A stretch of DNA of 64,000 bases from Chromobacterium vaccinii. Its GTDB lineage: Bacteria > Pseudomonadota > Gammaproteobacteria > Burkholderiales > Chromobacteriaceae. The position numbers and the translations under genes were made by a program. Shown in pieces: positions 1 through 9,071 of the stretch. The notes under the pieces were generated by a model. The model was given only the letters and a program-made list of their open reading frames with translations. It made no database searches and was not told the DNA's origin. The stretch is taken from positions 124,001 to 188,000 of the forward strand of contig NZ_JZJL01000002.1 of assembly GCF_000971335.1 (NCBI RefSeq). The letters run 5' to 3'. Each line of letters starts with the position of its first letter. The first letter of the stretch is position 1.

Positions 1-237
1 GCCGTTGCGGTAGCCATGGGCGAAGTAGTTGACCTCGTCCTCGCCGGTGTTAAGCGCGCCGGTAGCCACTTCATGCAGCAACGGTTTCCAGATATGGGTG
101 GGCGAGCCGTCCACCAGCACGACCTGCGCGCGATGGCGCGCGCCCAGCGTGCGTCCCAGCCGGGTGGCCAGCTCCAGCCCCCCGGCTCCGCCCCCGACGA
201 TGACGATGCGCGGCACGGCCGCGTTGCGGCTTAACAT
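1..237 (-). CDS. ndh: NAD(P)/FAD-dependent oxidoreductase, type II NADH dehydrogenase-like (N-terminal part, cut by window edge)
   Basis: Only the first 79 residues lie in the window. They begin with a FAD-binding Rossmann strand (residues 10-25, IVIVGGGAGGLELATRLG) followed by the KPLLHEVATG-type segment around residues 50-60 typical of non-proton-pumping NADH:quinone oxidoreductases (Ndh-2), peripheral membrane flavoproteins that pass electrons from NADH to ubiquinone. The ATG at 237 has an AGGAG ribosome-binding site about 6 nt upstream. The same window carries the complete complex I operon, so the cell would have both NADH entry routes. Family is well supported; the exact subfamily cannot be decided from the fragment. 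Confidence 0.85.
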   Translation of the reverse strand, partial: MLSRNAAVPRIVIVGGGAGGLELATRLGRTLGARHRAQVVLVDGSPTHIWKPLLHEVATGALNTGEDEVNYFAHGYRNG

Positions 238-630
238 AAGCAGCTCCTGATGAGTGGTATTTTTTGCCAAGATTACCGCATTTTTCGTCCCGCCAGCGGC
301 GTCCGGAGAAAATTAGCACCATGCCATGGAAACTTCATGCCGATAGCCTGGCCCCGCGGTCATTTGGCGGCGGCCGACGCCAGGCCGACGCCAGAAAATA
401 TGTCTTTGGCTCGCATCCGACGACGCTCGCAATACAACAGGCGCGGCGCGAAGGCGCAACACAGGATCAGGGCTTGGGCTCGCGTCTCTTATCCACAGCC
501 ACGCGCCGAACCGCCACTTGTCCACAGCCTAAACGCTCCTGGCATGAAAAACGGGCCGCGGCCGATGGCCGTTGCCCGTTTGCGCCGCAATCATCCAGGG
601 AGGCGGCATGCTCCCATCGAAGACGCCTCC
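238..630. other. Intergenic region between ndh-like gene and ubiB 3' end
   Basis: About 390 bases without a credible gene. Short open frames here show no recognisable protein and no good ribosome-binding site. The stretch next to the ndh-like start should hold its promoter. The only distinct motif seen is a pair of DnaA-box-like 9-mers, listed separately. Confidence 0.6.
489..526 (+). promoter_or_regulatory. Two DnaA-box-like 9-mers
   Basis: TTATCCACA at 489-497 is a perfect DnaA box, and TTGTCCACA at 518-526, same orientation and 29 bp further on, differs at one position. Paired boxes in a noncoding stretch could bind DnaA to control the ndh-like gene or titrate DnaA. There are only two and no AT-rich unwinding element, so this is not oriC. 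Chance occurrence is possible. Confidence 0.3.
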
Positions 631-2157
631 CTACCAAAGCATCTTCGCCAGCAGTCCTGCCAACAGGATGGCGATCAGCATCAGCAGGAAATTCTGCCGC
701 TTCTGCTCGCGCATCAGGTGCATATAGCCTTCCACCAAGAGATCAGTCTTGGCCGAGCCCAGGGCCTCGTTCAATTTGCGCGGCAGGGTCGGCAGCGTGG
801 TCGCCCACTGCGGCGCCTCGTTCTTCAGCGTCCGCAGCAGGCCGCGCCAGCCGATCTGCTCGTTCATCCACTTGGTCAGGAACGGCTTGGCGGTGTCCCA
901 CAGGTCCAGCTCCGGATCCAGTTGCCGGCCCAGGCCCTCGATATTGAGCAGGGTCTTCTGCAGCAACACCAGCTGCGGCTGGATCTCGACGTTGAAGCGG
1001 CGGCTGGTCTCGAACAGGCGCAACAGCACCATGCCGAACGAGATCTGGCTCAACGGCTTCTCGAAGATCGGCTCGCACACGGTGCGCACCGCGGCCTCCA
1101 GCTCTTCGGCGCGGGTATCCTTGGGCACCCAGCCGGATTCGATGTGGGCGGTGGCCACGCGGTGGTAGTCGCGGTTGAAGAAGGCCAGGAAGTTGACCGC
1201 CAGGTAATGCTTGTCGGAATCGGTCAGGCTGCCGACGATGCCGAAATCCAGCGCGATGTAGCGGCCGTCCGGCGCGACGAAGATATTGCCCGGGTGCATG
1301 TCGGCGTGGAAGAAACCGTGGCGGAACACCTGGGTGAAGAAGATCTCCACGCCGAAACGGCTGAGCTTCTTCAGGTCGACCCCGGCCTCGCGCAGCCTGT
1401 CGATCTGCCCCACCGGGATGCCGTGCATCCACTCCAGCGTCAGCACCTCGCGGCTAGAGTAGTCGTAGAACACCTCGGGCACGATCAGCATGTCCGAACC
1501 CTTGAAGTTGCGCCGCAGCTGCGAGGCGTTGGCCGCCTCGTGCATCATGTCCAGCTCGTCGTGCAGGTATTTGTCGAACTCGGCCACTACCTCGCGCGGC
1601 TTCAGCCGCTTGCCGTCGGAGAACAGCCGCTCCACCCAGCCGGCCAGCGTCCGCATCAGGGACAGATCCTGCTCGATCACCGGCAGGATGCCGGGCCGCA
1701 GCACCTTGACCGCCACCTCGCGGCCGCGGCGGCCGTCCGGCTGGCGCAGCCAGGCCTTGTGCACCTGGGCGACCGAGGCGCTGGCCACCGGCTTCAGGTC
1801 GAAATCGACAAACAGCTCCTCCACCTTGCGGCCCAGGCTGCGCTCCACCACCTGGCGGGCAATTTCGCCGTCGAACGGCGACACCCGGTCCTGCAGCCGC
1901 GCCAGCTCGTCGGCGTACTCCGGCGGCAGCAGGTCGCGGCGGGTGGACAGCACCTGGCCGAACTTGACGAAGATCGGCCCCAGGCCTTCCAGCGCCAGCC
2001 TCACCCGCTGCGGCAGCGGCGCCGAGGTGTCGCGGCGGACCGGACACAGGCCGAACAGCTTGTGCAGGAAGGCGAGCCTGGAATGCCCCTCGAGGAAATC
2101 GTCCAGGCCGTAACGGTACAGGGTGGCAACAATCTTCAGCGAACGCGATATCGACAT
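631..2157 (-). CDS. ubiB: Ubiquinone biosynthesis protein kinase-like UbiB
   Basis: 508 residues, usual length for UbiB of the ABC1/ADCK/UbiB atypical kinase-like family, an ATPase needed for assembly and function of the ubiquinone hydroxylation complex at the inner membrane. Seen: the family KxGQ signature (KFGQ, residues 65-68), a catalytic-loop-like [10 protein letters not shown], the DFG-type ALDFGIVG, and two hydrophobic C-terminal segments (about residues 488-508) anchoring it in the membrane. The ATG at 2157 was chosen because the conserved N-terminus ([10 protein letters not shown]) starts there; the frame stays open upstream but overlaps ubiJ. It follows ubiJ by 7 nt, so the two are co-transcribed. 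Confidence 0.97.
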   Translation of the reverse strand: MSISRSLKIVATLYRYGLDDFLEGHSRLAFLHKLFGLCPVRRDTSAPLPQRVRLALEGLGPIFVKFGQVLSTRRDLLPPEYADELARLQDRVSPFDGEIARQVVERSLGRKVEELFVDFDLKPVASASVAQVHKAWLRQPDGRRGREVAVKVLRPGILPVIEQDLSLMRTLAGWVERLFSDGKRLKPREVVAEFDKYLHDELDMMHEAANASQLRRNFKGSDMLIVPEVFYDYSSREVLTLEWMHGIPVGQIDRLREAGVDLKKLSRFGVEIFFTQVFRHGFFHADMHPGNIFVAPDGRYIALDFGIVGSLTDSDKHYLAVNFLAFFNRDYHRVATAHIESGWVPKDTRAEELEAAVRTVCEPIFEKPLSQISFGMVLLRLFETSRRFNVEIQPQLVLLQKTLLNIEGLGRQLDPELDLWDTAKPFLTKWMNEQIGWRGLLRTLKNEAPQWATTLPTLPRKLNEALGSAKTDLLVEGYMHLMREQKRQNFLLMLIAILLAGLLAKMLW

Positions 2158-2164
2158 AAATCCG

Positions 2165-2752
2165 TCAGGTCTGGGAATTCTGTTTATTGTTGAACGCGGC
2201 TTCCAAGAGCTCCAGCCGCTTGCCCAAGCGGCCGGCGTCGTCGCGCAGATGGTCCACTTCGGCGACGAAGCGCTGCACCAGATGGCGGCTGGCCAGCAGC
2301 GGCGCTTCCTCGCGCAGATGCTCGATCCAGCCGTCGGCCAGGCGGAAGGCCAATTGGCCCTTGAAGCCGAACAAGCCGCGCGCCAGGTTTTCCATCCGCT
2401 GCGCGGCCACGTCGCCGAACACCCGCGACAAGTCCTCGCTGGCGTGCCAGTGCAGCTGGCCGACGATGCGCCCCACCGCAGACGCCAGCTCGGCATCGCC
2501 CTCCAGCGCGATGTCCGCCAGTTTCGGCGCCTGGCCGGTCAGATGCGACAGCACCGCGCCGTGACGCAGCTTCAGCCTGGCCTCGGGCTCGCCGTCGCAG
2601 GCGGCCAGCCAGCCTTCTTCGGTGATCACGCCGGCCACGTGCAAGGGCGGCAGCGCGATCGCCACCCGGCGGCCGGCATGGGCCGCCAGCTCGGCGCGGC
2701 GCGCCGGGTGCTGGTTCAGCAGATGGTTGAAGGCTGCGATGGTCAGGGCCAT
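2165..2752 (-). CDS. ubiJ: Ubiquinone biosynthesis accessory factor UbiJ (SCP2 domain)
   Basis: 195 residues. The N-terminal half resembles an SCP2 sterol-carrier-type lipid-binding domain; the C-terminal part is helical and rich in charged residues, probably coiled coil (about residues 150-190). UbiJ and UbiK in other proteobacteria bind ubiquinone intermediates and organise the soluble Ubi complex. Placement just upstream of ubiB and downstream of ubiE matches the ubiE-ubiJ-ubiB order of Escherichia coli, which supports the name more than sequence similarity does, because the family is weakly conserved. Confidence 0.88.
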   Translation of the reverse strand: MALTIAAFNHLLNQHPARRAELAAHAGRRVAIALPPLHVAGVITEEGWLAACDGEPEARLKLRHGAVLSHLTGQAPKLADIALEGDAELASAVGRIVGQLHWHASEDLSRVFGDVAAQRMENLARGLFGFKGQLAFRLADGWIEHLREEAPLLASRHLVQRFVAEVDHLRDDAGRLGKRLELLEAAFNNKQNSQT

Positions 2753-2765
2753 GTGTCTGCTCCCA

Positions 2766-3281
2766 CTATGCCCGCCAGCGCCAATGCCAGGGCTCGTATA
2801 AATAGCCGCTGGCGTTGCCGCGCGGGTAGCTCAGATGAAAACCGAAATCCGCAGCGCGGCGGCTCAGCCAGTCGAAAGCGGCGCTGGTTTCGAACACTTC
2901 GTCCAGCGGCGGCGATCCCGGCGCGCCGATATCGACGGCGCAACCGGTATGGTGTTCGCTGAAACCGGGCGCGGCACTGACGCGCAGTATCTCTCCCAGG
3001 CCCTGGCCGCGCGCCAGCTTGGCGGCGATGATCTCGTGCTGGCGCTCCACGCTGCGAAAGGCGGACAGCAGGTATATCTCCACGCTATCCTCCACCGCCG
3101 CGCTCCGCATCCTCTGCCAGGCCTCTGCCGCGGCGGGCACGAGATAAAACTCGCGCTCTTCCGCGTTGAGTTCCACCAGAGCCAGCTCAGCCGGCTCGGC
3201 ATGGATTTCCAGCCCCCGGGCCTGCAGGATGGCCAAATCTATGCCCAGCTCAGCCAAACGCGCCGCTAGCTCGGCCTGCAT
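2766..3281 (-). CDS. M15-family D-alanyl-D-alanine (or L,D-) carboxypeptidase, no signal peptide
   Basis: 171 residues with the zinc-peptidase M15 (VanY/DdcB) signature: SEHHTGCAVDIG supplies the SxHxxGxAxD metal site, and EPWHWRW near the C-terminus supplies the second His site. The substrate would be a peptidoglycan stem peptide. The N-terminus has neither signal peptide nor membrane helix, and its ATG overlaps the ubiE stop as ATGA, so the start is fixed and the product is predicted cytoplasmic, perhaps acting in murein recycling (inference). Its place inside a ubiquinone gene block is unusual and probably reflects translational coupling rather than shared function. Confidence 0.85.
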   Translation of the reverse strand: MQAELAARLAELGIDLAILQARGLEIHAEPAELALVELNAEEREFYLVPAAAEAWQRMRSAAVEDSVEIYLLSAFRSVERQHEIIAAKLARGQGLGEILRVSAAPGFSEHHTGCAVDIGAPGSPPLDEVFETSAAFDWLSRRAADFGFHLSYPRGNASGYLYEPWHWRWRA

Positions 3282-4015
3282 CAGAACTTGACGCCCTTGT
3301 GCAGCGCAACGACGCCGCCGGTCAGATTATGGTAGTCCACCTTGCCGAAGCCCGCGTCCAGCATCATCTGCTTCAGCGTTTCCTGGTCCGGGTGCATGCG
3401 GATGGATTCGGCCAGGTACTGGTAGCTGTCAGCGTCGCCCGCCACCAGCTTGCCCATCACCGGCAGCGCCTTGAACGAGTAGAAGTCGTAGAACGGCGAC
3501 AGCGGCTTCCATACCTTGGAGAACTCCAGCACGAACAGCTTGCCGCCCGGCTTCAGCACCCGGCACATCTCCTTCAGCGCCCCGTCCTTGTGCGTCATGT
3601 TGCGCAGGCCGAAGGCCACCGACACCGCGTCGAAATAATTGTCCGGAAACGGCAGCTTCTCGGCGTCGGCCAGCGATACCGGCAGGATCACGCCCTCGTC
3701 CAGCAGGCGGTCGCGGCCCACGGTCAGCATCGAGCTGTTGATGTCGGTCAGCCACACTTCTCCGGTCTTGCCGACGCGCTTGGCCCAGCCGCGCGACAGG
3801 TCGCCGGTGCCGCCGGCGATGTCCAGCACCTTGTCGCCGGCGCGCACGCCGGAGGTGGTCAGCGTGAAGTGCTTCCACACCCGGTGCAGGCCGCCGGACA
3901 TCAGGTCGTTCATCACGTCGTACTTGCCGGCCACCGAGTGGAAGACTTCGGCCACCTTGCCGGCCTTGTCGCTCTCCGCCACGGTCTTGTAACCGAAATG
4001 CGTGGTCTTATCCAT
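3281..4015 (-). CDS. ubiE: Demethylmenaquinone / 2-octaprenyl-6-methoxy-benzoquinol C-methyltransferase UbiE
   Basis: 244 residues, a class I SAM-dependent methyltransferase performing the C-methylation step of ubiquinone (and menaquinone) synthesis. Seen: the family start KxxxVxxVFxxVAxKYDxMND around residues 20-36, SAM-binding motif [10 protein letters not shown] (63-72), and the [20 protein letters not shown] segment. The ATG at 4015 was preferred to longer upstream options because it begins at the conserved N-terminus and lies 2 nt after the upstream DUF971 gene. It overlaps the downstream peptidase gene by 4 nt (ATGA). Confidence 0.97.
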   Translation of the reverse strand: MDKTTHFGYKTVAESDKAGKVAEVFHSVAGKYDVMNDLMSGGLHRVWKHFTLTTSGVRAGDKVLDIAGGTGDLSRGWAKRVGKTGEVWLTDINSSMLTVGRDRLLDEGVILPVSLADAEKLPFPDNYFDAVSVAFGLRNMTHKDGALKEMCRVLKPGGKLFVLEFSKVWKPLSPFYDFYSFKALPVMGKLVAGDADSYQYLAESIRMHPDQETLKQMMLDAGFGKVDYHNLTGGVVALHKGVKF

Positions 4016-4017
4016 GT

Positions 4018-4389
4018 TCACTCCCTGCTCGCGCCGGCGGCGGCGAGCTTGTCCAGATATTGCTGCCAATACTGGCCGCGCTTGGCGCCCAGCTCGTATA
4101 GGTAGGTCCAGCTGTAGAGGCCGCTGTCGTGGCCGTCGTCGAAGGTGATTTTCAGCGCGTAATGGCCGACCGGCTCCAGCGCCGTGATGCCCACATGCAT
4201 CTTGCCGGTCTGCAGCGTCTCCTGGCCGGCGCCGTGGCCGCGCACTTCCGCCGACGGCGAGTGGACGCGCAGGTATTCGCACGGCAGCTCGAAACGGGCG
4301 CCGTCGTCGAAGGCGATCTCCAATATCTTGGACACCTGGTGCAACTGGATTTCCACCGGCTGGGCGGCGTCGGGCGCGAGTCCGGACAT
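4018..4389 (-). CDS. DUF971 family protein
   Basis: 123 residues if started at the second ATG. The whole protein is one DUF971 domain (the N-terminal domain of gamma-butyrobetaine hydroxylase-like proteins), with the [20 protein letters not shown] segment typical of stand-alone bacterial members. An ATG two codons earlier (4395) is also possible, but the AGAGGG ribosome-binding site sits only 3 nt from it and 9 nt from the second, so the second is preferred. Biochemical role is unknown; proximity to ubiE and quinone genes recurs in betaproteobacteria. Confidence 0.85.
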   Translation of the reverse strand: MSGLAPDAAQPVEIQLHQVSKILEIAFDDGARFELPCEYLRVHSPSAEVRGHGAGQETLQTGKMHVGITALEPVGHYALKITFDDGHDSGLYSWTYLYELGAKRGQYWQQYLDKLAAAGASRE

Positions 4390-4431
4390 GGGCATGATCC
4401 CTCTATATCTGATTGGACCGCGGCGGCGCGG

Positions 4432-5454
4432 TCAGGCCTTCTTTTCCAGCAGCATGGCGTCGCCATAGCTGAAGAAACGGTATTCCTTCTCCACCGCGTG
4501 GCGGTAGGCCTGGAAAATCTCGTCATAGCCGGCGAAGGCCGACACCAGCATCAACAGCGTCGATTTCGGCAGATGGAAATTGGTCAGCAGGCGGTCCACC
4601 ACGCGGAAACGGTATCCTGGCGTGATGAAGATGTCGGTCTCGCCGCGGCCGGCGGTCAACTCGCCGCCGCGGGCGGCCGATTCCAGCGCGCGCACGCTGG
4701 TGGTGCCGATGGCCACCACCCGGCCGCCGCGGGCGCGGGCGGCGGCGACGGCGTCCACCGTGGCCTGCGGAATGTCGTAAATCTCGCTGTGCATCTTGTG
4801 CTCGGCCACGTTGTCCACCTTCACCGGCTGGAAGGTGCCGGCGCCGACGTGCAGCGTGACGAAGGCGGTTTCCACGCCCTGGGCCTTCAGCCCGGCCAGC
4901 ATCTCGTCGGTGAAATGCAGGCCGGCGGTCGGCGCCGCCACCGCGCCCTGCTCGCGGGCGTAAACGGTCTGGTAGCGCTCGTCGTCGTCGTGCTCGGCGC
5001 TGCGCTCGATATAAGGCGGCAACGGCAGCCTGCCGGACGCCTCCAGGATGTCGTAGACGTTTTCCTCGGCCAGGAAGCGCAGTTTGAACAAGGCGTCGTG
5101 GCGCTCCACCATTTCCGCCTCCCAGCGGCCGGCGAAGATCAGCCGGCTGCCCGGCTTCGGCGATTTGGAGGCGCGGACATGGGCCAGCGCGGTGTGGTCG
5201 TCCAGCACCCGCTCGATCAAGGCCTCAACCTTGCCGCCGCTGGCTTTTTCGCCGAACAGGCGGGCGCGGATCACGCGAGTGTCGTTGAACACCAGAAGAT
5301 CGCCGGCTTGCAGCCGGGACGGCAGGTCGGCGAAGCCCAGGTCGGACAGCGTCATGCCGTCCACGTGCAACAGGCGGCTGGCGCCACGCTCGGCCGGCGG
5401 GTGCTGCGCGATTAGCGCCTCGGGCAGGTGGTAGTCGAAATCGGAAAGCTGCAT
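4432..5454 (-). CDS. queA: S-adenosylmethionine:tRNA ribosyltransferase-isomerase QueA
   Basis: 340 residues, full length. QueA transfers the ribosyl part of SAM to preQ1 in tRNA and isomerises it to epoxyqueuosine, the penultimate step of queuosine synthesis at wobble position 34. Seen: N-terminus [19 protein letters not shown], the PTAGLHFT motif, [10 protein letters not shown], and [17 protein letters not shown] near the C-terminus. The start is the ATG at 5454, where the conserved N-terminus begins. The upstream DUF971 and ubi genes lie downstream of it on the same strand, so queA may head that transcript (42-nt gap). No tgt follows in this window. Confidence 0.96.
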   Translation of the reverse strand: MQLSDFDYHLPEALIAQHPPAERGASRLLHVDGMTLSDLGFADLPSRLQAGDLLVFNDTRVIRARLFGEKASGGKVEALIERVLDDHTALAHVRASKSPKPGSRLIFAGRWEAEMVERHDALFKLRFLAEENVYDILEASGRLPLPPYIERSAEHDDDERYQTVYAREQGAVAAPTAGLHFTDEMLAGLKAQGVETAFVTLHVGAGTFQPVKVDNVAEHKMHSEIYDIPQATVDAVAAARARGGRVVAIGTTSVRALESAARGGELTAGRGETDIFITPGYRFRVVDRLLTNFHLPKSTLLMLVSAFAGYDEIFQAYRHAVEKEYRFFSYGDAMLLEKKA

Positions 5455-5747
5455 TGCGGAAACTATCGTTCTGAATCGGCGAATTATACCCGCGCCCACT
5501 CTCCGGGCACAGTGCCGCGCGTCGACAGCCCTTGCCATCTCCGACTTTTCGCCACAGTATTCTCCCGGCATGGCGAAAACGCGCGCGCCCGAAAAAACGC
5601 CGAAAAATCTAGGGCCTTCACTCTAAACCGCGCGAAGCGATGCGCGGCGCGGCGCACCAAACAACCGTTTTAAATCCCGCAAACGCTGGACATCTTGCGG
5701 CGAATTGCGGCAAACTCGCGGCCAAGATGAAAAACAGGAGCCTGGCC
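5455..5747. other. Intergenic region between divergent queA and aroQ, with inverted repeat
   Basis: 293 bases separating divergent genes, expected to hold both promoters. A perfect 9-bp inverted repeat, TTTTCGCCA at 5546-5554 and TGGCGAAAA at 5571-5579 with a 16-nt spacer, lies about 95 bp from the queA start. It could be two half-sites of a regulator or a leader hairpin; no family is assignable. The region also contains several A-rich runs. Confidence 0.5.
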
Positions 5748-6197
5748 TTGAGCCAATCCATCCTCGTGCTGCACGGCCCCAACCTCAACTTGCTTGGCGT
5801 TCGGGAACCACAACACTACGGCCGGGACACCCTTGACGACATCAATCGGCGCCTGACTCAGCAGGCCAAAGCGGCGGGCTTTTCCCTGTCCGCGCTGCAG
5901 AGCAACGCCGAGCACATACTGATAGAACGCATACACCAATGCCTGGATGACGGCACCGCCTTCATCCTGATCAATCCGGCGGCGTTCACCCACACCAGCG
6001 TCGCGTTGCGCGACGCGCTGGCCTCGGTGAAGGTCCCGTTCATTGAAGTACATCTATCCAACGTCCACGCCCGCGAACCGTTCCGCCAGCATTCGTATTT
6101 CTCCGATCTGGCGATCGGCGTGATCTGCGGTCTGGGCGCCCATGGCTACGAACTGGCGCTTGCGCACGCGGTACGACACCTGTCCGCGCAAGCCTGA
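5748..6197 (+). CDS. aroQ: 3-dehydroquinate dehydratase, type II
   Basis: 149 residues, standard for the dodecameric type II enzyme that converts 3-dehydroquinate to 3-dehydroshikimate in the shikimate pathway. Seen: [17 protein letters not shown] at the N-terminus, the catalytic loop Tyr in [17 protein letters not shown], and the [17 protein letters not shown] segment with the general acid His. The start is a TTG at 5748 with AGGAG 7 nt upstream (5736-5740); this gives the normal N-terminus, whereas an ATG at 5727 would add seven residues and lacks a good site. It is 41 nt before accB, forming part of an aroQ-accB-accC-prmA group. Confidence 0.95.
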   Translation: MSQSILVLHGPNLNLLGVREPQHYGRDTLDDINRRLTQQAKAAGFSLSALQSNAEHILIERIHQCLDDGTAFILINPAAFTHTSVALRDALASVKVPFIEVHLSNVHAREPFRQHSYFSDLAIGVICGLGAHGYELALAHAVRHLSAQA

Positions 6198-6238
6198 CCA
6201 TCGTTACAGAACAGAATATCCAAATCGAAGGATCGACA

Positions 6239-6697
6239 ATGGACCTGCGTAAACTGAAAAAACTGATCGACCTGGTCGAAGAGTCCGGCATCGCCGAACT
6301 GGAAGTGACCGAAGGCGAGGAAAAAGTCCGCATCACCCGCGTATCCTCGGTCGCTCAACAAGCTTTTGTCCAGCCGATGGCGCAGATGTACGCCGCTCCG
6401 GCCGGCACCCCGGCCGCGGCTCCGGCAGCGGCAGCTCCCGCCGCAGCCCCGGCCGCCGACACCCAGAACGCGATGAAGTCGCCGATGGTCGGCACCTTCT
6501 ACCGCTCGCCGAGCCCGGGCGCCAAGTCCTTCATCGAAGTGGGCCAGAGCGTCAGCGCCGGCGACACGCTGTGCATCATCGAAGCGATGAAGCTGATGAA
6601 TGAGATCGAAGCCGACCGCTCCGGCGTGATCAAGGCCATCCTGGTGGAAGACGGCCAGCCGGTAGAATACGGCGAACCGCTGTTCGTCATCGAGTAA
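6239..6697 (+). CDS. accB: Biotin carboxyl carrier protein of acetyl-CoA carboxylase
   Basis: 152 residues. An N-terminal helical segment (1-40), an Ala/Pro-rich flexible linker (about 50-75) and a C-terminal biotinyl domain. The biotinylated lysine is Lys118 in [12 protein letters not shown]. The carboxybiotin arm moves between biotin carboxylase (AccC, next gene) and the AccAD transferase in malonyl-CoA synthesis. A ribosome-binding site (GAAGGA) precedes the ATG. Confidence 0.98.
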   Translation: MDLRKLKKLIDLVEESGIAELEVTEGEEKVRITRVSSVAQQAFVQPMAQMYAAPAGTPAAAPAAAAPAAAPAADTQNAMKSPMVGTFYRSPSPGAKSFIEVGQSVSAGDTLCIIEAMKLMNEIEADRSGVIKAILVEDGQPVEYGEPLFVIE

Positions 6698-6722
6698 GCG
6701 CTCGGACGACATCGCGAGATTC

Positions 6723-6747
6723 AGGGCACGGCCAAGGTCTGTGCCCT
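6723..6747 (+). terminator. Weak hairpin between accB and accC
   Basis: AGGGCAC (6723-6729) pairs with GTGCCCT (6741-6747) around an 11-nt loop, followed by TGTCGTTT, a poor U-tract. It is more likely a partial attenuator or mRNA-stabilising hairpin than a full terminator, since accB and accC are usually co-expressed at unequal levels. Confidence 0.4.
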
Positions 6748-6819
6748 TGTCGTTTGACGTGACAGCATGGGCCCGGACCGGCCAAGCGCCCGGACCGGAT
6801 CAGCCCGCGGAGAGATTCC

Positions 6820-8175
6820 ATGTTCGAAAAAATTCTGATCGCCAACCGTGGTGAAATCGCGCTGCGCATCCAGCGCGCCTGCCGTGAAATGGGCATCAAG
6901 ACCGTGGTCGTGCACTCCGAGGCCGACCGCGAAGCCAAATACGTGAAGCTGGCCGATGAATCGGTCTGCATCGGCCCGGCCCCGTCGGCCAAGAGCTACC
7001 TCAACGTGCCCGCGCTGATCGCCGCCGCCGAGGTGACCGACGCCCAGGCCATCCACCCCGGCTACGGCTTCCTGTCGGAAAACGCCGATTTCGCCGAACG
7101 CGTCGAACAGTCCGGCTTCGTCTTCATCGGCCCGCGTCCGGACACCATCCGCACGATGGGCGACAAGGTGTCGGCCAAGCACGCGATGATCGCGGCCGGC
7201 GTGCCCTGCGTGCCCGGCTCCGACGGCGCGCTGCCGGACGATCCGGTCGAAATCGCCAAGATCGCCAAGAAAATCGGCTACCCGGTCATCATCAAGGCCT
7301 CCGGCGGCGGCGGCGGTCGCGGCATGCGCGTGGTCCACTCCGAAGGCGCGCTGATCAGCTCGGTGCAGATGACCCGCACCGAAGCCGGCGCGGCCTTCGG
7401 CAATCCGACCGTGTACATGGAAAAATTCCTGGAGCTGCCGCGCCACATCGAGATCCAGGTGCTGGCCGACGAATACGGCAACGCCATCTATCTGGGCGAG
7501 CGCGATTGCTCGATGCAGCGCCGCCATCAGAAGATCATCGAGGAAGCGCCGGCCCCGGGCATCACCGACAAGCAACGGCAGAAGATCGGCGAAGCCTGCG
7601 CCGAAGCCTGCCGCCGCATCGGCTACCGCGGCGCCGGCACCTTCGAGTTCCTGTACGAGAACGGCGAGTTCTACTTCATCGAAATGAACACCCGCGTGCA
7701 GGTGGAGCATCCGGTGACGGAAATGATCACCGGCGTGGACATCGTGCAGGAACAGATCCGCATCGCCGCCGGCGAGAAACTGCGCTATAAGCAAAAAGAC
7801 ATCGTGTTCGCCGGCCACGCGATGGAATGCCGGATCAATGCCGAGGACCCGTTCACCTTCGTGCCGTCCCCGGGCAAGATCGAGAGCTACCACCCGGCCG
7901 GCGGCCCCGGCATCCGCATCGACTCGCACATCTACCAGGGCTACACCGTGCCCTCGCACTACGACTCGATGGTGGGCAAGCTGATCGCTTACGGCGACAC
8001 CCGCGACCAGGCGATGGCGCGGATGCGCGTGGCGCTGTCGGAGATGGCGATCTCCGGCATCAAGACCAATATTCCGCTGCACCAGGAGCTGTTCCTGGAT
8101 GCGGCCTTCCAGCGCGGCGGCACCAGCATCCATTATCTGGAGCACCGCCTGCAGCAGAAAAAAGGGGAAGCCTGA
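6820..8175 (+). CDS. accC: Biotin carboxylase subunit of acetyl-CoA carboxylase
   Basis: 451 residues, full length. ATP-grasp enzyme that carboxylates the biotin on AccB with ATP and bicarbonate. Seen: N-terminus [14 protein letters not shown], the glycine-rich ATP loop [12 protein letters not shown], and the catalytic [14 protein letters not shown] segment. The ATG has a GGAGAG site 5 nt upstream. The stop shares one base with the prmA start (TGATG), indicating translational coupling. Confidence 0.98.
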   Translation: MFEKILIANRGEIALRIQRACREMGIKTVVVHSEADREAKYVKLADESVCIGPAPSAKSYLNVPALIAAAEVTDAQAIHPGYGFLSENADFAERVEQSGFVFIGPRPDTIRTMGDKVSAKHAMIAAGVPCVPGSDGALPDDPVEIAKIAKKIGYPVIIKASGGGGGRGMRVVHSEGALISSVQMTRTEAGAAFGNPTVYMEKFLELPRHIEIQVLADEYGNAIYLGERDCSMQRRHQKIIEEAPAPGITDKQRQKIGEACAEACRRIGYRGAGTFEFLYENGEFYFIEMNTRVQVEHPVTEMITGVDIVQEQIRIAAGEKLRYKQKDIVFAGHAMECRINAEDPFTFVPSPGKIESYHPAGGPGIRIDSHIYQGYTVPSHYDSMVGKLIAYGDTRDQAMARMRVALSEMAISGIKTNIPLHQELFLDAAFQRGGTSIHYLEHRLQQKKGEA

Positions 8176-9071
8176 TGGCATGGTTGCAAGCCACCATTGA
8201 TTCCGATTCCGCCGTCGCCGAACGGCTGGCCGACGCGCTGATGGATGCCGGCGCGCTGTCCACCGCCATCGAAGACGCCTGGGCCGGCACCGACCGCGAG
8301 CAGCCGATCTTCGGCGAACCGGGCGAGCCGGTGGACCAGTTGTGGAGCCAGAGCCGCATCATCACCCTGTTCGACGAGAACGCCGAAGTGGCGCTGCTGA
8401 TCGCCGCCGCCGCCAATGCCTGCCAGCTGGCCATGCCGGCCTACAGCGTCGAGCGCGTGGAGGAGCAGGACTGGGTGCGGCTGACGCAGTCGCAGTTCGA
8501 GCCGATCCGCATCTCCGACCGGCTGTGGATCACCCCGACCTGGCACGAGGCCCCGTCCCCCAATGCGGTGAACCTGCAGCTGGACCCGGGCTTGGCCTTC
8601 GGCACCGGCAGCCACCCCACCACCCGGCTGTGCCTGCAATGGCTGGACAAGCAGCTGCAGGGCAACGAAAGCGTGCTCGACTACGGCTGCGGCTCCGGCA
8701 TCCTGGCCATCGCCGCGCTGAAGCTGGGCGCGGCCTCGGCCGTCGGCATCGACATCGACCAGCAGGCGGTTCGCGCCAGCAAGGACAATGCCGAGCAGAA
8801 CGGCGTGGCGGCCGATTTCTTCCTGCCGGACGCCAATCCGCAAACCCAGTACGACGTGGTGCTGGCCAATATTCTGGCCAATCCGCTGCGCATGCTGGGC
8901 GACCTGCTGGCAAGCCATGTGAAAACCGGTGGTAGAATCGTGCTTTCCGGCATCCTCGCCGAACAAGCCGAAGAACTGTCCGCCATCTACAGCCAATGGT
9001 TCGAGATGGACCCGCCGGTGTTCGACGAAGGATGGACTAGACTGACAGGAACCCGACGCGCCGCCGTATGA
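8175..9071 (+). CDS. prmA: Ribosomal protein L11 methyltransferase
   Basis: 298 residues. PrmA trimethylates ribosomal protein L11 with SAM. The N-terminal L11-recognition domain is followed by the methyltransferase domain: FGTGSHPTTRLCL, SAM motif I LDYGCGSGILAIAA, and the LANILANPL loop that replaces NPPY. The ATG at 8175 shares its A with the accC stop and has GGGGAAG upstream. The accC-prmA pairing recurs in beta- and gammaproteobacteria. It overlaps the next gene by 4 nt. Confidence 0.96.
   Translation: MAWLQATIDSDSAVAERLADALMDAGALSTAIEDAWAGTDREQPIFGEPGEPVDQLWSQSRIITLFDENAEVALLIAAAANACQLAMPAYSVERVEEQDWVRLTQSQFEPIRISDRLWITPTWHEAPSPNAVNLQLDPGLAFGTGSHPTTRLCLQWLDKQLQGNESVLDYGCGSGILAIAALKLGAASAVGIDIDQQAVRASKDNAEQNGVAADFFLPDANPQTQYDVVLANILANPLRMLGDLLASHVKTGGRIVLSGILAEQAEELSAIYSQWFEMDPPVFDEGWTRLTGTRRAAV

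Noticed and set aside
313-525. 70-codon minus-strand open frame between ndh-like gene and ubiB
   Set aside because: No family resemblance or ribosome-binding site; the region is better read as control DNA.
489-526. Replication origin
   Set aside because: Only two DnaA-like boxes, no AT-rich element and no dnaA or other origin genes nearby.
250-2193. 647-codon open frame antisense to ubiB
   Set aside because: No domains, Gln/His/Arg-rich, opposite an unmistakable UbiB.
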